A stretch of 64,000 nt of DNA from Mycetocola miduiensis (lineage in GTDB: Bacteria; Actinomycetota; Actinomycetes; Actinomycetales; Microbacteriaceae): NCBI RefSeq assembly GCF_900115155.1, contig NZ_FOVM01000004.1:214551-278550 (forward strand). The letters run 5' to 3'. The position numbers were made by a program, and so were the translations under genes. Below the pieces are notes generated by a model that was given only the letters and a program-made list of their open reading frames with translations, was not told the origin of the DNA and searched no databases. The stretch's first letter is position 1. Each line of letters begins with the position of its first letter. Positions 33,610-43,367 of the stretch are shown one piece after another.

Positions 33610-34485
33610 TCAGGCCGCGGCCTCGTTCTCCGCGGAAGGTCGCTTCCCACGCGTGCTTTCATCACGGCCCCAGGTTTTGCCCGCAGGCGCTCCACGCCGT
33701 GCCAGCAGCGCAGCGAGCACGGTGATCGACAGGTAGGGGATGGCGGCAGGCAGCAGCCGGGGATTCGGTATAACGACGTCGCGAAGCCAAGCCCACCGGT
33801 CCGCCGGTCGCACGCGCGCGTCGAGCAGCCCGGCAGAGGCGGCCGCGCGCATTTCGGAGTTGCCGCGGCGAACCCGCACAAGACGTCGAAGCAGGTCCCG
33901 TGTCGTGAAGGGCGCATCGACGACGATCTCGACCTCGCTCACCACCACTTTCTCGGCGTCCGAGAACAGGGAGTCGATGAACAGGTCGTCGGCGATCATG
34001 GCGGGGAACGTATCGAATCTCCCGCGGCCCTGCTCGGACAGCGCGATCATCCCACGGCCGAACAAGCCGTTTTGGAACGCAGGCAATTGTTCGTTGATGG
34101 CTAGGTACGCTCGGACGGCCCAGGGCCGGCCAGCTCTGTCCAGCCGGCGCCGTGGCACCACCGCGAGCGGGGCGGGGGAGCGGGTGAATGGCTCGAGGAT
34201 TGCTGCAACGCCGCCGGGCGGTACGAGGATATCCGCATCGAGGTAGATCCTGGGGTATGTGGCAGCCGCCTGGTCGCCCGCGTTGAGGGCTCCGGCCTTT
34301 CCGGGTTCTTTGCGGTCGATCACGGTCACGCCCGGACGCGTGGCGACGGCCACGGTTCGGTCCGTGCAGCCGTTGGCGCTGACGACGACTTCGAATGGTG
34401 CGATCGTTGTCTGGGCGAGGAGCGCGTCGAGGGCCTGTCCGATCACATTCTCTTCGTTGTGCGCGGCGATTATGACGCTCGGCAT
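33610..34485 (-). CDS. GT2 family glycosyltransferase
   Basis: A 291-residue GT-A enzyme. VIIAAHNEENVIG starts the fold and YLDADI is the DxD metal site. A C-terminal hydrophobic segment (~245-262) may bind the membrane, followed by a basic tail. It points toward the plus-strand GT2 and lies 196 bp downstream of the DUF4082/beta-helix gene but behind that gene's terminator, so it may have its own promoter. Confidence 0.88.
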   Translation of the reverse strand: MPSVIIAAHNEENVIGQALDALLAQTTIAPFEVVVSANGCTDRTVAVATRPGVTVIDRKEPGKAGALNAGDQAAATYPRIYLDADILVPPGGVAAILEPFTRSPAPLAVVPRRRLDRAGRPWAVRAYLAINEQLPAFQNGLFGRGMIALSEQGRGRFDTFPAMIADDLFIDSLFSDAEKVVVSEVEIVVDAPFTTRDLLRRLVRVRRGNSEMRAAASAGLLDARVRPADRWAWLRDVVIPNPRLLPAAIPYLSITVLAALLARRGAPAGKTWGRDESTRGKRPSAENEAAA

Positions 34486-34607
34486 CCTGGCGTTCCTTCC
34501 GGTGCGGTCACGTGATCAAAAGTACCCGTGTCAAGCACGATACCGGTCGGCGGCTGGCCCCGAAACGACATCCGCCACGGCTGTGACAGAACGTTATTTA
34601 ACTGGAA

Positions 34608-34656
34608 AAGCACAGTGCGCCGCTTCCGCCTGGGGCGGTCACGACGCACTGTGCTT
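34608..34656 (-). terminator. Intrinsic terminator of the DUF4082/beta-helix gene
   Basis: AAGCACAGTGCG (34608-34619) pairs perfectly with CGCACTGTGCTT (34645-34656), with a CCGCC/GGCGG hairpin inside. Read on the minus strand it ends GTGCTTTTCC, giving a U-run. Confidence 0.75.
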
Positions 34657-34681
34657 GTTCGCGTTGCTTAGTCAGCCAACG

Positions 34682-36172
34682 TTAGTTTGCGGCCCGGATG
34701 GAGGCGCCGTCTTCATAGGTGTTGTTGGTCCAGACGTTGCCCGGGGCGTTGGAATCGAAGGACACGATCGGTCCCCAGATGCCGCACTTGCCGGAATCTC
34801 CGCGCTCCCACACGTTGTTGGTGAAGCGGATGTCGCGGGTCTGACCCGAATATGGCTTGCCGGTGGAGGATCCGCCGTAGGCGCAGAAGCCGCCCGACTC
34901 GGAGAGGAACTTGTTGCCGTCGATGGTGTTGTTCTTCACGGCAGCGAAGTCGCCGTAGCCGGTGAGGGCTGCGGAACATCCTGCTTCAGCACCCACAGGG
35001 TTTGCATCGCACGCGATTGTGTTGCCACGGATGATGGAGTTGGCGCCCATGCGAACGGCGGATGCGTGTGCCAGACCTCTGGAGTCACTGTTCTGACCGT
35101 GGAGATACGAGTTCTCAACGATGCAGTCGAGCGAGCAGTTGATCGAGCGGTTACCGCCGGTGACCTCGACACGGCTCGCGGTGAAGCGTGCGTCGCCGAT
35201 ACCGGTTCCAACTTCAGCCGCGACGTGCACCTGGCTGTCGCTGATGGTGAACGATCCGGAGCCGCTGTTGAAGATGCTTCCGTTGATCTTCGAATTGGTG
35301 ATCTTGACGCCGGTGGTCGCGATCTGCAGGTCGCTGTTCACGATCTTGCCGTTGATGACCGTGTTCGGCGTGGTGATCCGGCTCGGGCCGGTGTACGTGG
35401 AGAGCGCCGTTCCTGCGGGGACGCCGGTCGAGTCAGCGGAAGGGAATCCGGTGCTCGGAGCGGGAGCCGGGGCGGGAGCCGGGGCAGTGCTCGGTGCTGG
35501 TGCTGGCGCAGGTGCTGTCGTCGCACCAAGGGTCACGTCAACCCAGTAGTTGCTGTTGCGGAAGCTGGTGGTCGGGAACGTCGACGACTTGCCGTACTTG
35601 TAGACGCCGGACCCGGAGGCAAGCTTGAGGTTCGCGTTTTGCGACACTCCCGTGGAGCCGTAGGTCACCGCGTACTTGCCGCGCGGCGCGTAGTACGAGA
35701 CAACGTAGTTCTGGCCAGCCTTCAAAGCGACCGGCCGGTCAAACTGGGCCGTCTGCCAACCGGTGGACGTCTCGCCCGTGAACGACGCTCCAGCGAGCTT
35801 CGTTCCCGAACCTGACCATAGGGTCCCGTTGTGTGACCCCAGGGTGTCGCCGTTCTTGAAGAAGCGCATTCCGGTGGCCGTGCTGTCCTTGACGGCGCTG
35901 AACTTGGTGCCGACCTCGACACCGGCGGTGTCTGAGTGCGAAACCAGGCCGGTCGGGGCGGAGCTACCCAGCATGGTGCTTTCGGCCGCCTGTGCGGGTG
36001 AGGCGGAGAGCGGGCCGACTGCCAGGAACGCGGCGACCAGCATCGCGGTGGCAGCGCCTACCGTGCCGAAGCGCACGGGGGCGGGTGTGCTGTTCTTGCG
36101 CGCCGATGAGCGCGCCAAAATATTCGATAAATTCAAAGCTAACCTGACTCGTAGTGATTTCGAGGTGTGCAC
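34682..36172 (-). CDS. Secreted DUF4082 plus right-handed beta-helix protein
   Basis: A 496-residue exported protein. A long n-region and signal peptide end in SPAQA (~58-62), one DUF4082 domain (~68-215) follows, then an Ala-Pro-rich linker, then ~230 residues of short-period repeats (INGKIVNSDLQI, ITNSKINGS, IVENSYLHG, IRGNTIAC) that read as a parallel beta-helix. Such helices often bind or cut polysaccharide. The GTG at 36172 is chosen; it gives a VHTS start that parallels the VHQS start of the 1531-residue protein. The frame is open further upstream to 36358. Confidence 0.83.
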   Translation of the reverse strand: MHTSKSLRVRLALNLSNILARSSARKNSTPAPVRFGTVGAATAMLVAAFLAVGPLSASPAQAAESTMLGSSAPTGLVSHSDTAGVEVGTKFSAVKDSTATGMRFFKNGDTLGSHNGTLWSGSGTKLAGASFTGETSTGWQTAQFDRPVALKAGQNYVVSYYAPRGKYAVTYGSTGVSQNANLKLASGSGVYKYGKSSTFPTTSFRNSNYWVDVTLGATTAPAPAPAPSTAPAPAPAPAPSTGFPSADSTGVPAGTALSTYTGPSRITTPNTVINGKIVNSDLQIATTGVKITNSKINGSIFNSGSGSFTISDSQVHVAAEVGTGIGDARFTASRVEVTGGNRSINCSLDCIVENSYLHGQNSDSRGLAHASAVRMGANSIIRGNTIACDANPVGAEAGCSAALTGYGDFAAVKNNTIDGNKFLSESGGFCAYGGSSTGKPYSGQTRDIRFTNNVWERGDSGKCGIWGPIVSFDSNAPGNVWTNNTYEDGASIRAAN

Positions 36173-36225
36173 TCGTGATCCGCGCCGGGTATCCGGCGGA
36201 TAGGCACCCGTCCTCGGGAAGAAGG

Positions 36226-36239
36226 CCCCCATTAGGGGG
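36226..36239. promoter_or_regulatory. Palindrome CCCCC-ATTA-GGGGG
   Basis: A 14-bp element with perfect 5-bp arms lies 54 bp upstream of the GTG at 36172. C-run/G-run elements also occur before the two other outward ends of the locus (19867, 48806), so it may be a common operator. Inferred. Confidence 0.4.
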
Positions 36240-36329
36240 ACCCTTGTTGCCATCCCATTAGAACGAACGCTTCGAGCCAAGTCAAATTGCGGTGCTCTCC
36301 GTCTTTTCTCACCAACCCCATTCGTCACA

Positions 36330-38144
36330 TCAGTGCACATCGACCTGGGTGGCGACAAGAAGGTTCGCGAGGAACGCCACCGAGCTTGGGCGCGGTTCGA
36401 TCGAGCCGGCGAGCACGCCGTCGATCCACTCCGCCCGGACGAAGCTCTCGAGCTGCGACGATGACAGCAGCTCCGGGTGGTTGCGCCAATGCTGCACCAC
36501 TTTGTGGGCGAGCGGATAACCCCCGGCCGGGGCGCGGTTGTGTCGCCGGATACGTTGGGTCACTTTTCGGCCGAGGCGGCGGGTGGTTCCGAACGCCGCG
36601 GTTGTCGATCGCCAGGGACCTGGGTGTGCCGCCGCGGCCGGGGCGCCCCGGCCCTCGAGGGGAATTCGTCCTAATTCGGGGTCGAGTTCCATCTGCAGCC
36701 TGGCGAGAAATTGCGAATGCGCCTTCGCCGATGGGGCAAGTCGGGACGCGATACTGAGAAACTGCTGGCAAAGCATCGGATTGATGACGATTCGACGATC
36801 ATGGACTGCCGTGTCGGTAAGTCCTGCCCATCGTTGCATCCTGTGCCGCAGGTACAACTGATCAGTGGCGTGGAACCACTCCTCGCTTGCCGCGGCCATG
36901 ACCGCGGCCACCTCGCTATTGGCCGCCGCTCGCCCCCACGCGGAAAAGTCCGGGTCGAGCAGGTCCGGTTCCACTGACTCGTTCGCGAACATGCGCCAGG
37001 CTGCGAGCCGTTCGGCATGCTTATGGGTGAAGGAGCGTTCGCGCACCGCCCCGACGTAATAGAAGCCACGCGCTACCTCCCCACCGAGTCCCGAGATCCT
37101 GACGCCCTGGTCAAAACTGGCCTCGGCTGTGTCGAGGGCGGCAAGGGCGACAGGGTCAGCCATCCCGTCCAGCCGCATGGCCGCCTTCCGTACAAGCCCC
37201 CAGGCGTCTTCGCTGCTCAAGTCCTCGAGGGTCGAGAACCCGTGAACCTCGTGCAGCAACCCGAATCGCTCAGCGAGCTGGCTGGCGACGAGGACGTCAC
37301 CGCTCCCTGGCACGCCCAGCGTCATGGCCCGGAGGCCGCGCCGACGAGCAATCGGGATGGCGCTGAGAAGGAGTCGCGAATCCTGCCCGCCGGTCAGCTG
37401 CAGGACTGCGTCGGGGTGATCGTCCAGAAGCGCGTTCAGCGACGTACGCAGCATCGCCGCAACGAGGGGGACAGCTTCATCGAGCGTGATCTCCGGTTCA
37501 CGTTCGACCGCCGGTATGTCGAGGCGGATGCCGCGGGCGTCCAGATGCGCGATGGCGTCCGGGGCGAGTTTGTCGATTCCCTGAAACAGGGTCCGCTGTC
37601 CAAGCTGCCATCCGAGCAGCGACTGCACAGCCACGGCCGTATGGTCGAGTTCGGCGGAGCGTGCCCAGCCTGCCAACAGCGCGGACGTGGAGAGCGCCGG
37701 CCGGCCGGTCGCGTTCGGCGAGCTGTGATAGAGCTGCCGGAAGCCCATCGAGTCGGCAACCATCGTCACGCCGGTCTCCGCTCCACGGACGGCGGCGAAT
37801 GGAGGGAGCAGAGCTTTCAGCCAGGCAGGGTCGGAACGCATCGCGTCCGCGATCCGGGCGCCCGAGACATCGCCGCGTTCGGTCCGTGCAACGCGGGAGA
37901 GCGCGAAGGTCGGATCCTGCATGGTCAGCGAGGTCAGGCCCCATGAGGCGAGGCTCATGTCACCACACGCGGTCGTCGTGACGCCCGCGTGGGAACCGAG
38001 CACCTCACCAAGCGCCGGGACGTCGCGGTGCATGGCGAGAAAGCCGGGCAGGGCACCGCGCGGACCGTGGCGGTCTGCCAGCGGCGAGGCCGGCATTGAC
38101 GGGGTCGGCTGGCGGGCGTCTGACGTGGGTTCGTACGGGATCAT
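36330..38144 (-). CDS. Asparagine synthetase-like ATP-pyrophosphatase, no N-terminal Cys
   Basis: A 604-residue protein. The C-terminal synthetase domain has the PPi loop LTGGQDSRL (TGGQDS at 251-256). The first ~210 residues resemble the glutaminase half (VTMVADSMGFRQLYH), but the protein starts MIPYEPTSD and has no Cys2, so glutamine hydrolysis is not expected. Family members outside asparagine synthesis activate a carboxylate with ATP for amide formation. Here it closes the minus-strand polysaccharide operon, so amidation of a uronic acid is a plausible role, using free ammonia or another amine. It overlaps the GT4 gene by ATGA. Confidence 0.78.
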   Translation of the reverse strand: MIPYEPTSDARQPTPSMPASPLADRHGPRGALPGFLAMHRDVPALGEVLGSHAGVTTTACGDMSLASWGLTSLTMQDPTFALSRVARTERGDVSGARIADAMRSDPAWLKALLPPFAAVRGAETGVTMVADSMGFRQLYHSSPNATGRPALSTSALLAGWARSAELDHTAVAVQSLLGWQLGQRTLFQGIDKLAPDAIAHLDARGIRLDIPAVEREPEITLDEAVPLVAAMLRTSLNALLDDHPDAVLQLTGGQDSRLLLSAIPIARRRGLRAMTLGVPGSGDVLVASQLAERFGLLHEVHGFSTLEDLSSEDAWGLVRKAAMRLDGMADPVALAALDTAEASFDQGVRISGLGGEVARGFYYVGAVRERSFTHKHAERLAAWRMFANESVEPDLLDPDFSAWGRAAANSEVAAVMAAASEEWFHATDQLYLRHRMQRWAGLTDTAVHDRRIVINPMLCQQFLSIASRLAPSAKAHSQFLARLQMELDPELGRIPLEGRGAPAAAAHPGPWRSTTAAFGTTRRLGRKVTQRIRRHNRAPAGGYPLAHKVVQHWRNHPELLSSSQLESFVRAEWIDGVLAGSIEPRPSSVAFLANLLVATQVDVH

Positions 38145-39505
38145 CGGGTACTCCGCTCTGCGCTCGTGCTGCGTTCCACCAGGTAGCGGTCGAACTCCTC
38201 TGGGTCGTCAACGTTGACGTAACGTCGGCCCTGCGGGTCGACGTCTGCGACCGGGCGTGTGTCAGCGGCCGCCAGCTCAGGGGCGACCGTGGGTAAACCG
38301 GTCAGGTCGTCGAAGACCGAGACGTAAGCCGCCGATTGCGGCCGCCAGTCCAGGAGGGTGGACACTCGGGTGCGGGCGTCCTTCCCAAGCCGCATTCGCA
38401 GCTGTGGGTTGTCGATCAGGGTCTCCACCGCATCGGCGAAAGCCGTGATGTCGCCAGAGGGCACGTAGAGCATGGTGTCCCCGCCTGACACGAGGGTCTC
38501 CTGCAGGTCGAACGATACAGCGGGGAGCCCATACGCCATGTACTCCATCGTCTTGTTCATGGTCGACAGGTCATTGAGCGGGGTCTTCAGGTCGGGGCAC
38601 AGGCCGATGTCGGCGCGGCTGAGGTGCTCAGCGATCTGCACCCGGTCGACTCGGCCGGTGAATGTGACGTGCTTGTCGAGGCCACGTTCGGTGGACTGCC
38701 TCTTCAAATCCTCCAGGCAGTCCCCGAACCCGAGGAGGGTCGCGGTCACGTTGGTGCGTCCGCGGCGATGCACGAGTTCGTCGACGACGAGAAGGACCTG
38801 GTCGACTCCGTCCTGTGGGCCCATGATGCCGAGATAAACCAGGTTTATGCCGTTGGCGGCTCGGGGGGTCTCTGGGTAGATCGGGCGCATCGATGTCGTA
38901 TCCGGCCCGCTGCGCACCACCGTCACCTCCTCTGGCTTACGGTGGCCGCGGCGGATTGCGATGGCCCGGTAGGACTCATTCGTCGAGATGATCCGATCCG
39001 CGGCTTGGAATGTGCGACGTTCGAGCCAGAGCAGACCGCGATACTCGAGCGACTTCAGCAACCCCCTCGGCTGTCCGAACCGTGAGATGAAAAGCTCGGG
39101 GTTCAGGTCGTGGTGGTCGAAAACAAACCGAACCCCTGATGGGCGCCACAGCAACGCCAACAGCCAATACGTGTCTGGGGGATTGCACGCCTGCAGGATG
39201 TCGAACCGTGCGTTCCGCCTCACCGCCAGGGAGAGCAAGGCGGTGCGGACCCAGCTGTAAGCGAATTCCCAGATGAAGCCGAGGAGCCCCTTGGCTTCGC
39301 GCGCTGGAGCGTACTTGTAGATGTCGACGCCGTCGATGTGCTCTCGCGACGGATCGCCTGGTCCTTTCGGGCAGATCACGCTGACCCGGTAGCCGCGGGC
39401 GATCAACGCCTGGCACTCCAGCCATACCCTCCGGTCCAACGGCACTGGCAGGTTCTGCACGATGATCAGAACATGGGGGTTCGAACTGCGTGCTCGCTTG
39501 CTCAT
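38141..39505 (-). CDS. GT4 family glycosyltransferase
   Basis: A 454-residue GT-B enzyme similar to WbuB/exopolysaccharide transferases. The N-terminal half has LPVPLDRRVWLECQAL, and the donor half carries GRVDRVQIAEHLSRADIGLCP and TMEYMAYGLP with the conserved Glu. The last ~40 residues are variable. The ATG at 39505 overlaps the stop of the double glycosyltransferase gene (ATGA), which rejects the longer start. Confidence 0.9.
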   Translation of the reverse strand: MSKRARSSNPHVLIIVQNLPVPLDRRVWLECQALIARGYRVSVICPKGPGDPSREHIDGVDIYKYAPAREAKGLLGFIWEFAYSWVRTALLSLAVRRNARFDILQACNPPDTYWLLALLWRPSGVRFVFDHHDLNPELFISRFGQPRGLLKSLEYRGLLWLERRTFQAADRIISTNESYRAIAIRRGHRKPEEVTVVRSGPDTTSMRPIYPETPRAANGINLVYLGIMGPQDGVDQVLLVVDELVHRRGRTNVTATLLGFGDCLEDLKRQSTERGLDKHVTFTGRVDRVQIAEHLSRADIGLCPDLKTPLNDLSTMNKTMEYMAYGLPAVSFDLQETLVSGGDTMLYVPSGDITAFADAVETLIDNPQLRMRLGKDARTRVSTLLDWRPQSAAYVSVFDDLTGLPTVAPELAAADTRPVADVDPQGRRYVNVDDPEEFDRYLVERSTSAERSTR

Positions 39506-41910
39506 ACGGTCGTCCTCGTTTCGCCTAGCCACTCAAGCAACCGGGACGCCCGTGCGTCCCAGCCGTTTCCTTCGATCGATTGTTGGATTTCAGAACGGGC
39601 AGGTGCCCGGTCGAGCATCTCCGAGATGGCTTCGACGAACCCCTCCGGGGTCGACGCGCCCGAAACGAACCGGGGGTCGAAGCCGTCGAGCGGCGCGACA
39701 TCCGTTGACACCACAGGAACACCCGCCGCGAGATACTCGACCGTCTTCAGGGGGTAGCTCCGCCGGTTGAACGCCGTGTCAGCGTACGGAGTGAGTCCGA
39801 CATCGATCGACCGGAGATACCCGGGCAGGGCGTCGCGCGGCACCTTGCCGACCCATTGCACGCCGGGCAGAGCGGCGAGGCTCAGGAACCTCGTACGGGC
39901 TTGTTTCGACCTGAACCGGTCGGGCCCGACCAGGAGCAGGCTGATGCCGGCCGACTGGACAGCCCGGAGCGCCTCGAAGTCCGTTCGCTCGTTGAATTGC
40001 CCCACGACGCCGGCTATGGGCGACACCAGCCGGATGTCCTTCGCCCTGTCAGCGTCGTCGATGCCCCGATAGTGGTCCACATCGGTTCCGTTGGGGAACC
40101 AGAATGGCTCGACGGGGCCACGTTGCAGGTGCCGGGCGAGCGCCGGGGTCACCGCGAGCACGAGATCCGCGGCACCGAGGTTGGCTTCACGTGACCGTCG
40201 GAGATAGTGCGGACGGACACCCCAGATAGATGCCGCCTCGACGAAATCGTCGGTAGCGAAGTACACCTTCCTTCCCGGAACCTTTCTCAGTGCGGGCAGG
40301 ACGGGTGCGGGCGACGACACGATGACAGCCGATGGCTGCAGTTGCTCGCGACTCAGGTACCAGCGCAGGACAGCCAATGCCCACCAGTGCGCCACCGCTC
40401 GGATCACTGGGCGGGAGAGGCCGGGCGGACCGAGAACGCTGAGGCGCGTGATGTTCGGGTGGGGCTTTGCGATGATCACAGGCTGGAGTTGATCGCGCGA
40501 TCGTCGAATCGACCGTGGAGAGTCGATCCAGATGACCGGGTGCGAGCGAGCCAATGCACCCACCAGCAGTCGGTCCGAGCCCGCCATCGCGTCCCAGTCC
40601 GCGCCGGAGAAGTAAACCAGGGGGCCGGGGCAACCGGGAGCGGCGGACCGGAACACGTCGGCGCTTGCGGCACTCACGGCCGTCGTCGCTGCGACAGGGT
40701 TCGCGTTGAAGTCTTCTGATAGTTGACGGCCGAGGACCCGCGAAATACGTCGACCGAGGTAGTAGCGACTGAACGACGCTCCCGAACGAACCACCTCGGG
40801 GACGTCCCTGCCCACACCAGCCACACCTGCCAGGGCGTCGCGGTACACGGCGACCTGTCGTCGGGCCGCCGAATCAAGCGAATACGCCTCCACCACGTTT
40901 CTGCCGAAGGCGCCTAATTCCCGTCGCATCGCGGGATCCGCCAGGAGCGGTTCCAATTCCGCGGCCAGGCGGGAACGTCCCTCGCGAGAGCTTTGCCCGA
41001 CTCCGTACCATCCCTGCCACCGGAAGGTGTCGACGGTCTGCGGTCCGAGCGTGGCAAAGAAACCTTTCTCTCCTTGCACGACAAGCGGTTTGCCGAAGGC
41101 AAGCGAGCGCAGAGCGGAACTGCCCATTCCGAGCGTGACGTCCGCTGCCGCGTACGCCGCGCGCGGGTCGGCCAGTTCTCCTGTCACGATGACTGTGTTT
41201 GCCCGGGTCCGGCGGTTCACCTCGTCAGCCGCCGCCTGGATCGCTCCTCGAGCGGCCCCGTCGCCGACAATGAGGAGTTGAAATGGCTGGACGTCGGCGA
41301 AGTCTCCAGCGACGTCGATCGCCGTGAGGATGCCCTCGGACTTCAACTCGTTGGCCAGTCGGCTGACACAGACCACGAGCGGCCGCTCATCCAAGTTCCA
41401 GCGGGAACGAAAAGAGGCGAGTTCGGCGGGAGAAGGCGCTTGATTGTGGACCAGATCGACCGGGGGCTCGATCACGTGAAGGCGCTGCCTCCCTGCAACC
41501 TGCTCGCTCGCTGAGATTTGTGGGGTGCCGACGACGAGGGGGAGTGTACGGGGCAGGAACGGTGCCACCGCCATCGACATCACCGTGCAGACGGCGGCCA
41601 CCTGGGGGAGCCGGGATGTGGCCATCAGCGCCTCGAGCCCCGGCGGCCACTCGTAGCCGTGGATCACGTCGATGCCGCGTTCGATAACCAGGTCCCGCAT
41701 CGTGCGTGCCACCCGGATCGACGGTCTGCGCCGTACGGGCGGGGATTCGATGAACTCGAGTCCCAGCTCCTCGATCCGGGCGAGGAGTGTTCCGGGCCTG
41801 CCGAAAATGATGCACTCGTGGCCGAGGCTCTTGACGGCTGCAGCCAGCTCGATCGCATTCGTCTGGCTGCCGCCCATGTTCAAATCGTGGGGATATACGA
41901 GGATTCTCAT
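39502..41910 (-). CDS. Double glycosyltransferase: two GT-B (GT4-like) units in one chain
   Basis: An 802-residue protein with two complete GT-B folds. Unit 1 (~1-390) starts ILVYPHDLNMGGSQTNAIELA and has VVCVSRLANELKSEGI and a donor loop ADVTLGMGSSALRSLAFGKP. Unit 2 (~427-800) starts LVYFSGADWDAMAG and has IAGVVGQFNERTDFE, IDVGLTPY and KTVEYLAAGVP with the conserved Glu. There is no frameshift and no internal ribosome site that I see. Fusion suggests that two successive sugars are added by one polypeptide. ATGA overlaps join it to the flippase and GT4 genes. Confidence 0.85.
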   Translation of the reverse strand: MRILVYPHDLNMGGSQTNAIELAAAVKSLGHECIIFGRPGTLLARIEELGLEFIESPPVRRRPSIRVARTMRDLVIERGIDVIHGYEWPPGLEALMATSRLPQVAAVCTVMSMAVAPFLPRTLPLVVGTPQISASEQVAGRQRLHVIEPPVDLVHNQAPSPAELASFRSRWNLDERPLVVCVSRLANELKSEGILTAIDVAGDFADVQPFQLLIVGDGAARGAIQAAADEVNRRTRANTVIVTGELADPRAAYAAADVTLGMGSSALRSLAFGKPLVVQGEKGFFATLGPQTVDTFRWQGWYGVGQSSREGRSRLAAELEPLLADPAMRRELGAFGRNVVEAYSLDSAARRQVAVYRDALAGVAGVGRDVPEVVRSGASFSRYYLGRRISRVLGRQLSEDFNANPVAATTAVSAASADVFRSAAPGCPGPLVYFSGADWDAMAGSDRLLVGALARSHPVIWIDSPRSIRRSRDQLQPVIIAKPHPNITRLSVLGPPGLSRPVIRAVAHWWALAVLRWYLSREQLQPSAVIVSSPAPVLPALRKVPGRKVYFATDDFVEAASIWGVRPHYLRRSREANLGAADLVLAVTPALARHLQRGPVEPFWFPNGTDVDHYRGIDDADRAKDIRLVSPIAGVVGQFNERTDFEALRAVQSAGISLLLVGPDRFRSKQARTRFLSLAALPGVQWVGKVPRDALPGYLRSIDVGLTPYADTAFNRRSYPLKTVEYLAAGVPVVSTDVAPLDGFDPRFVSGASTPEGFVEAISEMLDRAPARSEIQQSIEGNGWDARASRLLEWLGETRTTV

Positions 41911-43367
41911 GTCACACCTTTCGCCCGACCTGATAGGCGGAGGGCCTTGACGTCGTCGCGCAGCCGATAGACCAGCGCGCCGATGATGGCTGCCGCCAGC
42001 AGTCCTGCTGCCGCGGCTGCCAGGAAGGGGATGGCGATGAACTGCGCGAACGCCCAGGCTGCTGGCCACACGAGGATCGCGGCGCCGACGGGGATGGCCA
42101 CGGCCTTCGCCGAGTCGCTGATTCGGACACCGGACCGGTGAAGGGATATTGCATAGAGCGGCAGGACGACGGCCAGGGAGACAGCAAACTGAGCAGCCGC
42201 AACACCCGCCTCTCCGAATGGGTGAACCGCGAGCAGCATGACGGGAAGACTTACGGCGAACGAGCACGCCTGGATGACCAGCACGCTTCCCGACTTACCG
42301 ATGACGACCAGGTAGTCGTATGCGAGCTCGAACCAGATCCGCAGGGCGGCGAGGGCCGCGAGCCAGAGCAGTACGTCAGCGGAAGCCTGCCAGGCGTCGC
42401 CGTACACGAATCCGACGACCGGTTCCGCAGCGCCGCTCAGCGCCAGGCACACGGGTACGGCGACACAGGAGAGGAGCGCGAGCACTCGGGAGAAGTTCCG
42501 AGACATCCGTGGTGGGTCGTCCTTCAACGCCGAGAACGCAGCCGGGGCAACCGCTCGGAGGGGATGAGAGAAGATCGAAACCGGCCAGCTCGCGAGGTTG
42601 AACGCCAGCACGTACAGGCCGAGCGCGTGTGCGCCGAGAACCGATCCCACGATCATCTGGTCGGCATAGCCTGAGGCGCACAGCACGATGCTCGACAGGG
42701 CGAGTGGAATGCCGAACCGGAACAGTTTGCCGAGGATCGCCTTGTTCCAGCCGAAGCGGTAGGGCAGCGGCGACCAGCGCAACAGCATCACCGCGAACAC
42801 GACGCTCGCAACCAGATGGCCGATCGCGAGGCTCATTGCACCCCAGCCGAAAAGAGCCAGGGTCAACGAAATACCGGCTCCGAGCCAGGTCTTGACCTGG
42901 TCGGCGATGGTTCGCTGTTTCTGCATGAACTCGCGCTGCAATATTGCCGCGGGCGTTGCAACTAGGCCGTTGATGACGATCGACAGGGCCATCACCTGCA
43001 CAACGGGGGTGGCCCGGACGTCACCGAGTGTGGTGGAGATCCACGGCGCCCCGATCACGACGGCCGCGGTCAGCAGGGCACTGCTGAGTACCGAAATCGT
43101 GTTGGTGGTCGGCGCGATGGATGCCGGGTCGTCGCGCCACCGGATGATCGCAAGGCTTACACCGAGTTCGTTGAAGCTGAGGACGGCCATCAACGTCACC
43201 ATGGCGATCGCGAAGACTCCAAACTGTTCGGGCCCCAGCAGCCTGGCGAGGGCGATCCCGATGAACAGCGGGCCGAGGCGCGAAGCGACGGTGTTCAGAA
43301 AGCTCCAGCGGAACGCCCGGGACGCCAGCTGCGTCACCGATGAGTCCTCGTGCACCGCGCGCGTCAT
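41907..43367 (-). CDS. Wzx-like lipid-linked oligosaccharide flippase
   Basis: A 486-residue membrane protein with about twelve to fourteen hydrophobic helices, of the polysaccharide transporter/MOP superfamily. The N terminus ASRAFRWSFLNTVASRLGP and LLGPEQFGVFAIAMV are typical of Wzx. It would move repeat units across the membrane to the polymerase at 31305. The ATG at 43367 overlaps the preceding gene's stop (ATGA). Confidence 0.9.
   Translation of the reverse strand: MTRAVHEDSSVTQLASRAFRWSFLNTVASRLGPLFIGIALARLLGPEQFGVFAIAMVTLMAVLSFNELGVSLAIIRWRDDPASIAPTTNTISVLSSALLTAAVVIGAPWISTTLGDVRATPVVQVMALSIVINGLVATPAAILQREFMQKQRTIADQVKTWLGAGISLTLALFGWGAMSLAIGHLVASVVFAVMLLRWSPLPYRFGWNKAILGKLFRFGIPLALSSIVLCASGYADQMIVGSVLGAHALGLYVLAFNLASWPVSIFSHPLRAVAPAAFSALKDDPPRMSRNFSRVLALLSCVAVPVCLALSGAAEPVVGFVYGDAWQASADVLLWLAALAALRIWFELAYDYLVVIGKSGSVLVIQACSFAVSLPVMLLAVHPFGEAGVAAAQFAVSLAVVLPLYAISLHRSGVRISDSAKAVAIPVGAAILVWPAAWAFAQFIAIPFLAAAAAGLLAAAIIGALVYRLRDDVKALRLSGRAKGVT

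Noticed and set aside
36330-38144. Lasso-peptide cyclase
   Set aside because: The fold is related, but there is no precursor peptide, B-type protease or RRE gene nearby; context is polysaccharide synthesis.
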